A model generated the notes under the pieces. The model saw only the letters and a list, made by a program, of their open reading frames with translations, was not told the origin of the DNA and searched no databases. Of a DNA stretch of 19,056 bases, positions 14,747-19,056 are shown piece after piece. The translations under genes and the position numbers were made by a program. Source of the DNA: Anammoximicrobium sp032229885 (lineage in GTDB: Bacteria > Planctomycetota > Planctomycetia > Pirellulales > Pirellulaceae); the NCBI GenBank assembly GCA_032229885.1, contig JAVYAJ010000235.1, positions 1 through 19,056 of the forward strand, given 5' to 3'. Within the stretch, counting starts at the first letter, position 1. Every line of letters starts with the position of its first letter.

Positions 14747-16341
14747 CGCGCACCTCCGTCAGCGCCGAGCTGGTCGGCGGCAAGAGTCGAGGCCATACCT
14801 TGCGAGCCCGGTTTGAGCAGCGAACCGACGATCATCGCCAGCCCGGTGGCGAGGAATGTGCCGATGTTCACAAAGTTGTCGCCGATATAGTGCTGGACAA
14901 TGCCGACGGTCAGCGCTTGACCTTCGCGCAGAATCGGGGCGCCGGCCGGGTCCAGCAGGGGCACTTTGACGAACAGGTTCAACGACAGCGACAGAACGGG
15001 CAGCGCTGCGCCGACGATGATGGCCGCGATCGCCCCCCAGTTGTTGGCCCGTTTCCAGTAACAGCACGCGATCAACAGCGAGGACATGCTGGCCAGATAG
15101 ATCGCGCCGGTCGTCTGCAGGTACTCCCACAGGTTCCCCTCGAGCTTGTACCACAGTCCCCAGAACAGCAGGAACAGGCCGATCAGAGCCACGATACAGC
15201 GGTTCCAGAGGATGCCGCGCCGCTCGGACCACTGGGTCCGCCGAAACGGCGCCAGGATATCGTTGTAGATCACGCTGCCCCAGGTCAGCATATAGGCCGA
15301 GTCCGTGGACATGTCCGCGGCCAGCATGGCGGCCACCAAGATACCCATCATTCCCGCGGGAACGATCGTGGCGAGAAAATACGGCATGGCGAACAGCGAG
15401 CCGTCTTTTTCGCCGAATTGAAGCCCAATCGTCTCGACGATCGACGGATCGATCATCGCCAGAGCCGCGATCCCCCACAGACCCGGAATGACCCAGCGGC
15501 AGACGAAAAAGAAGGCGGTGCCGGTGTAGACCTTGCGGCCCGTTCGGCTGTCTTTGGCCGCCAGCAAGCGGGCGATGCATGTTTGCCAAGTCAACACGGT
15601 TGCGATGTTGGTGAACAGATTGGATAGGACAAAGGACCAACCCAGGTCCGGGGCGATGAACGGGTTGAAACCGCCTGCTCCGTAGTTGTGTTCGACGGTG
15701 TCCACCAGACGATCCCAACCCACATGCATCAACACCAGAACCGTGACGACCAATAGCCCGGCGCTCATCACGATGAACTGCAAGAAATCCGTCACCAGGA
15801 CCGACAACATGCCGCCGAGGATCGTGTACACGGCCACGCCCAGCAGCAGGACGGTCATGGCGATTTCGAGATACCGCAGATCCATCCCGCAGCACACGAC
15901 CAGGAACTGGCCGCCCACCCGCAGGAATACTCCCATGTTCAACAGCCCGCCGAGCACGATGACCACGCCCGCCAGCCAGCGGACGAATTGGCCGTACCGT
16001 TTTTCAAACAGTTCCGGGATGGTGATCGCGCCCGAGTCGCGCAGCGGTTTGACGCAAAACCCGGTCCAGCCGACAAAAAACATCGCGCCCGCATTCAACA
16101 GTCCGGGAACGGCGCCGGCAAATCCGCGCGTATAGCCCGCCTGGGCCGTGTACATGCAGGTTACGATCCCGAACTCGGTGGCGGCCAGCGATGCGATGCC
16201 CAGGAATACGTCCATCTCGCGGCCGGCGACCAAAAAATGGTCCACCCGCGAGACATATTTGCGCACCATGATCCCGGCCACCATCGTCGCCAGCAGGTAC
16301 GTGCCGATGATGCTGCCGTCCAACAACGTCAGATTCGCCAT
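14743..16341 (-). CDS. Sodium:solute symporter family (SSS) transporter
   Basis: A 532-residue secondary transporter in the inner membrane, of the SSS family (relatives carry proline, pantothenate, acetate, sugars or sialic acid with sodium). About 13 helices can be seen, beginning LLDGSIIGTYLLATMVAGI and ending TGLAMIVGSLL. Family marks: FLVAGREMDVFLGIASLAATEFG (helix 2 region with unwound Na+ site), RYGQFVRWLAG, YTILGGMLSVLVTDFLQF (family signature area) and LAADMSTDSAYMLTWGSVIYNDI (helix 8, sodium-coordinating Ser/Thr). Substrate cannot be told. The start at 16341 has GGAG nine bases upstream; the frame is open to 16887, but the extra 182 residues are Arg-rich random sequence overlapping hemB. 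The gene overlaps a small membrane-protein gene and diverges from hemB. A loop near 460-490 (PLLDPAGAPILREGQ) is an extended non-membrane insert. Confidence 0.92.
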   Translation of the reverse strand: MANLTLLDGSIIGTYLLATMVAGIMVRKYVSRVDHFLVAGREMDVFLGIASLAATEFGIVTCMYTAQAGYTRGFAGAVPGLLNAGAMFFVGWTGFCVKPLRDSGAITIPELFEKRYGQFVRWLAGVVIVLGGLLNMGVFLRVGGQFLVVCCGMDLRYLEIAMTVLLLGVAVYTILGGMLSVLVTDFLQFIVMSAGLLVVTVLVLMHVGWDRLVDTVEHNYGAGGFNPFIAPDLGWSFVLSNLFTNIATVLTWQTCIARLLAAKDSRTGRKVYTGTAFFFVCRWVIPGLWGIAALAMIDPSIVETIGLQFGEKDGSLFAMPYFLATIVPAGMMGILVAAMLAADMSTDSAYMLTWGSVIYNDILAPFRRTQWSERRGILWNRCIVALIGLFLLFWGLWYKLEGNLWEYLQTTGAIYLASMSSLLIACCYWKRANNWGAIAAIIVGAALPVLSLSLNLFVKVPLLDPAGAPILREGQALTVGIVQHYIGDNFVNIGTFLATGLAMIVGSLLKPGSQGMASTLAADQLGADGGAR

Positions 16342-16749
16342 GCGTTCGGTCTCCGGAAATAGTCCGTGGCAGATCCTCCGCCGCCATGCGTTCTCGATCC
16401 GTCGCCCGTCCGCCTTCGGCGGTAGAAGACGTCTCGTCCCCGGCCGTCCACAGGACCATGCACGTCTCGCAGACGCCGCGCGCCGAAGCGCCCAAGCCAG
16501 CCGTCGCCCAAGGCGGAATCGTCGCAATGTACTCAGTCGAGGGACCGCGCACAACTCGACTCTGGTTTCGGATACAATTCTTTGCGACCGGTCGTCGGGG
16601 CTGTCGCCGCTCCGTCGACTGCCCCGTGCGCGGATGGGACGGAGCGCGTGTGCCGCGGCGACGCGGACCCCCAAGGCGGCGCGCCGGGCGGGCGAGCGCG
16701 CGCGACGGCGACAAGGCCAGCCGAACAACTTACAGACAGGACCAGAGCG
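16342..16749. other. Divergent control region between symporter and hemB
   Basis: These 408 bases separate two divergent genes and should contain both promoters. A candidate symporter promoter is listed (16526-16554). For hemB, TACAAT (16573-16578) is a good -10, about 170 bases before the ATG, but no matching -35 is visible at 16-18 bases. Long frames across the region are GC shadows. No other gene is supported. Confidence 0.5.
16526..16554 (-). promoter_or_regulatory. Candidate promoter for the symporter operon
   Basis: On the minus strand: TTGTGC (16554-16549), a 17-base spacer, TACATT (16531-16526). This places the start about 180 bases before the symporter ATG. Each hexamer is only a partial match. 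Confidence 0.35.
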
Positions 16750-17769
16750 ATGACGGAACATGCGACGGCGTGGGGCGAGTTTCCGAGCACGCGATTGCGG
16801 CGGACCCGTCGCGACGATTGGTCGCGGCGATTCGTCGCCGAGAATCGCTTGCACGCGGCCGATCTGATCTGGCCGGTGTTCGTTCACGAAGGACTAGCGA
16901 CGCGGACCCCCGTGGCCTCGATGCCGGGCGTCGAACGCTTGACGGTCGACCTGCTGGTCGCGGCCGTCGCCGAGGCCGTCGAACTTCGGATCCCGGCCGT
17001 GGCCGTCTTTCCCGTCACGCCGTCCGACAAGAAGACGGCGGAGGCCGAGGAAGCGTACAACCCCGAGAATCTGGCGTGCCACGCGGTACGTGCCTTGAAG
17101 CAAGCCTTTGGCGATCGGATCGGCGTCATCTGCGACGTCGCGTTGGATCCGTACACGAGCCACGGACAAGACGGATTGGTGCGAGACGGGTACGTGGTCA
17201 ACGACGAAACTCTCGACGCGCTGTGCCGTCAAGCCGTCGTCCAGGCCGAGGCCGGCTGTGATGTGATCGCGCCGTCGGACATGATGGACGGCCGTGTGGG
17301 CCGCATCCGGCAAGCCCTGGATGCGGCGGGTTTCGAGCGCGTCCTGATCCTGTCTTACGCGGCCAAATACGCATCGGCGTTCTACGGTCCGTTTCGCGAC
17401 GCGGTCGGTTCGGCGGCGAACCTGGGCCAGGGCGACAAACGGACCTATCAAATGGACCCCGCCAACGGCGACGAGGCGCTGCGCGAGGTGGCTCTGGATC
17501 TGGCCGAAGGCGCCGACATGGTCATGGTCAAGCCAGGCCTGCCCTACCTGGACATCATCCGCCGCGTCAAACAGACGTTCCTGGTCCCGACGTACGCGTA
17601 TCAGGTCAGCGGCGAATACGCCATGCTGTGCGCCGCGGCCGAGCGCGGCTGGCTCGACCGCCAACGCGTGATGCTCGAGAGCCTGCTGGGCTTCAAACGG
17701 GCCGGCGCGGACGGGATCTTGACGTATTTTGCCATCGAGGCCGCACGGCTGCTGCGCGCGCAAACCTGA
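16750..17769 (+). CDS. hemB: Delta-aminolevulinic acid dehydratase (porphobilinogen synthase)
   Basis: Condenses two 5-aminolevulinate molecules into porphobilinogen, the second common step of haem/tetrapyrrole synthesis, in the cytoplasm. At 339 residues it is full length. Schiff-base lysines are K206 in SYAAKYASAFYGPFRDA and K261 in MVMVKPGLPYLDI. The metal-site segment reads D129-V-A-L-D133-P-Y-T-S-H-G-Q-D141-G: the cysteines of zinc enzymes are replaced by Ala/Asp/Asp, as in the Pseudomonas-type Mg-dependent enzyme. Other family segments present are PSDMMDGRVGRIR and RTYQMDPANGDEALRE. The start 16750 has AGGA eight bases upstream; the frame continues back to 16582 but with random sequence. 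It is transcribed alone, diverging from the symporter. Haem demand for the di-haem cytochrome further left is consistent but not linked by position. Confidence 0.97.
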   Translation: MTEHATAWGEFPSTRLRRTRRDDWSRRFVAENRLHAADLIWPVFVHEGLATRTPVASMPGVERLTVDLLVAAVAEAVELRIPAVAVFPVTPSDKKTAEAEEAYNPENLACHAVRALKQAFGDRIGVICDVALDPYTSHGQDGLVRDGYVVNDETLDALCRQAVVQAEAGCDVIAPSDMMDGRVGRIRQALDAAGFERVLILSYAAKYASAFYGPFRDAVGSAANLGQGDKRTYQMDPANGDEALREVALDLAEGADMVMVKPGLPYLDIIRRVKQTFLVPTYAYQVSGEYAMLCAAAERGWLDRQRVMLESLLGFKRAGADGILTYFAIEAARLLRAQT

Positions 17770-18255
17770 ACGGCCCGGCGCTGGCCCCGCAAGACGTGGC
17801 GAACGCGCGTCGCGGGCAACCGCCTCGCCCGATCGTCGATCAGGTGGATTCCTGTCGATCTCGCGCACTGCTGTCGATCTCGTCCATCGATGTCCATCGG
17901 CCGCCGACCGTTGTTGGTCAACGCGACCGACCTCCGATCTCGTGCCTGTCTCGATTTGGCTTGCGGATAAATCGAGCCGCAGCCCAGGTGTACGCTTAAA
18001 TCCGATATTTCGTCTCGGGAATCCGAGATGTCCGGCCGAATCAAACGAAAATCCTTGTGGCGGTCGGACGGGCAATTACGATGGAATCGCGGCCTGTTAT
18101 TGGCCATCCCGCGGTGTGGGCCGCACTCCATTGCGGGCGCTCGTCGCGTGCTGTGCGCCGCATAAAGCCGCTCGCTGGACAGCCCGTGGCGCGGTCGCGC
18201 CGCGGCTGGCGCGCGGCCCACGATTACATCTGGCCAATCGAGCCACCGATCGACT
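17770..18255. other. Intergenic spacer before the methyltransferase gene
   Basis: 486 bases without a supported gene. CTGTCGATCTCG occurs twice, at 17852-17863 and 17871-17882, 19 bases apart. A possible promoter for the downstream gene is TTGTGG (18055-18060), 16 bases, TACGAT (18077-18082), which would leave a leader of about 165 bases. No T-tract terminator is seen after hemB, and no RNA gene is recognised. Confidence 0.45.
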
Positions 18256-19056
18256 ATGAACACTCCGTCAACGATGGACATCCCGACTCGACCCGCGCGC
18301 GACCCGCGGACAGACACCGCCGAGCAGTGCCTGTACTGTGCCTCGACCGAGTTGGTTCCGCTGTACAAAGGCGTCTGCGACCGCTTGCAGTATGCGCCGG
18401 GAAGCTGGTCATTTCATCGCTGCCAGGGATGTGGTTCCGCGATGCTCTCGCCCCGCCCGGCCGAGGATGAGCTTGCCGATTTTTATCCACCGGTCTACAG
18501 CTTTGCGCCCGAAAGTGTCGGCAGCAGCCGCTGGAGACGGGCATGGGCCTGGTTGGAATACCAGTTGATCTACCGCACGATGCACGAAGGCGATGCGCGA
18601 CGGATCCTCCGCCGCACATTGGGGCGCGCAGCCGCCGGCAAGGCGATGCTCGATGTCGGGTGCGGGCGCGGACATCGGCTGCTCGCATTTCAACGGCGCG
18701 GATGCCAAGTTGCAGGCTGCGATTTCCAACCGGAAGTGACCGAATACATCCAAAGTGAATTGGGGATCACCGCACATTGCTGCGGAGTCAAAGATCTGGC
18801 GTCGACGTTTCGATCGGAGTCGTTCGATTTGGTGACCGCGTTTTGCGTCGTCGAGCACGTCTGCGACGTCCAGCAGATGCTGCGCGGCTGTTGGGCGCTG
18901 CTGAAGCCGGGCGGCTGGTTTGCGGCGGTCGTTCCTCTGGTCGACAGCCTACAAGCAAGCATGTTCGGTCGCAGATGGTGCCAAGTGACCGAAGCGCCGC
19001 GACACGTGTCGTTGCCGAGCCAAGCCGGCTTGCGGACAGCCCTGCGACGGGCGGGC
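18256..19056 (+). CDS. Class I SAM-dependent methyltransferase with N-terminal zinc-binding motif (partial, runs off right edge)
   Basis: Open for 267 codons to the window end without a stop. The N-terminus carries two CXXC pairs (C25/C28 and C56/C59 in HRCQGCGSAMLSPRP), a short zinc-ribbon as found before many class I methyltransferases. The SAM-binding motif I is MLDVGCGRG (residues 131-139), followed by an acidic motif II in VAGCDFQPE, motif post-I FDLVTAFCVVEHV, and LLKPGGWF. It fits the Methyltransf_11/23 group. Such proteins often modify sugars, polyketides or small metabolites; the substrate is not determinable here. The ATG at 18256 has no strong ribosome site; M7 is an alternative start. 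The C-terminus is missing, so domain composition beyond residue 267 is unknown. Confidence 0.85.
   Translation, partial: MNTPSTMDIPTRPARDPRTDTAEQCLYCASTELVPLYKGVCDRLQYAPGSWSFHRCQGCGSAMLSPRPAEDELADFYPPVYSFAPESVGSSRWRRAWAWLEYQLIYRTMHEGDARRILRRTLGRAAAGKAMLDVGCGRGHRLLAFQRRGCQVAGCDFQPEVTEYIQSELGITAHCCGVKDLASTFRSESFDLVTAFCVVEHVCDVQQMLRGCWALLKPGGWFAAVVPLVDSLQASMFGRRWCQVTEAPRHVSLPSQAGLRTALRRAG

Noticed and set aside
16342..16887. Upstream extension of the symporter reading frame by 182 residues
   Set aside because: The extension is Arg-rich random sequence overlapping the hemB start, while the inner ATG at 16341 has a GGAG site and begins the first membrane helix.

Overview
The window is GC-rich chromosomal DNA carrying bacterial genes, mostly housekeeping and cell-envelope functions. 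The gene set suggests a planctomycete, probably of the Pirellulales type: a Tat-exported amidohydrolase beside a beta-propeller/di-haem cytochrome, a large VWA plus amidotransferase-like membrane protein, a Mg-type HemB, and many lone genes with long spacers. That assignment is an inference from gene style. No rRNA, tRNA, CRISPR array, complete insertion sequence or prophage was found.

Layout from left to right. Positions 1-363 are non-coding and hold a cluster of short palindromes. On the minus strand follow a di-haem cytochrome/beta-propeller protein (1475-3409) and, downstream of it, a Tat-exported amidohydrolase (364-1383), then an exonuclease III-type AP endonuclease (3839-4657). On the plus strand come a secreted DUF4430 (transcobalamin-like) protein with a good promoter (4903-5319), a 673-base spacer, a six-helix-type membrane protein resembling DUF6580 / ECF S-components (5993-6583), a large VWA membrane protein with two in-frame 15-bp tandem repeats (6676-9291), a uracil-DNA-glycosylase-superfamily protein (9404-10105) and a 61-residue orphan (10287-10472). 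Minus-strand genes resume with a DUF2582-type winged helix protein that has its own promoter (10663-10890), then typA/bipA (11070-12884) and enolase (12888-14171). Enolase is transcribed first and typA begins 3 bases after its stop. Next come a 62-residue one-helix membrane protein (14558-14746) overlapping by ATGA the end of a sodium:solute symporter (14743-16341). Divergent from the symporter is hemB (16750-17769). A methyltransferase with an N-terminal zinc-ribbon-like motif runs off the right edge (18256-19056).

Working units: the cytochrome and amidohydrolase look like one periplasmic oxidation/hydrolysis unit; the DUF4430 and DUF6580-like genes may be a capture protein and membrane partner for a small ligand (possibly cobalamin, unproven); enolase-typA is a translationally coupled pair; symporter plus mini-protein is a probable two-subunit transporter. 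I found no defence, mobile or biosynthetic system that is clearly new. The best leads are the DUF4430/DUF6580-like pair with its long leader, the symporter's small partner, and the repeat expansions in the VWA protein.
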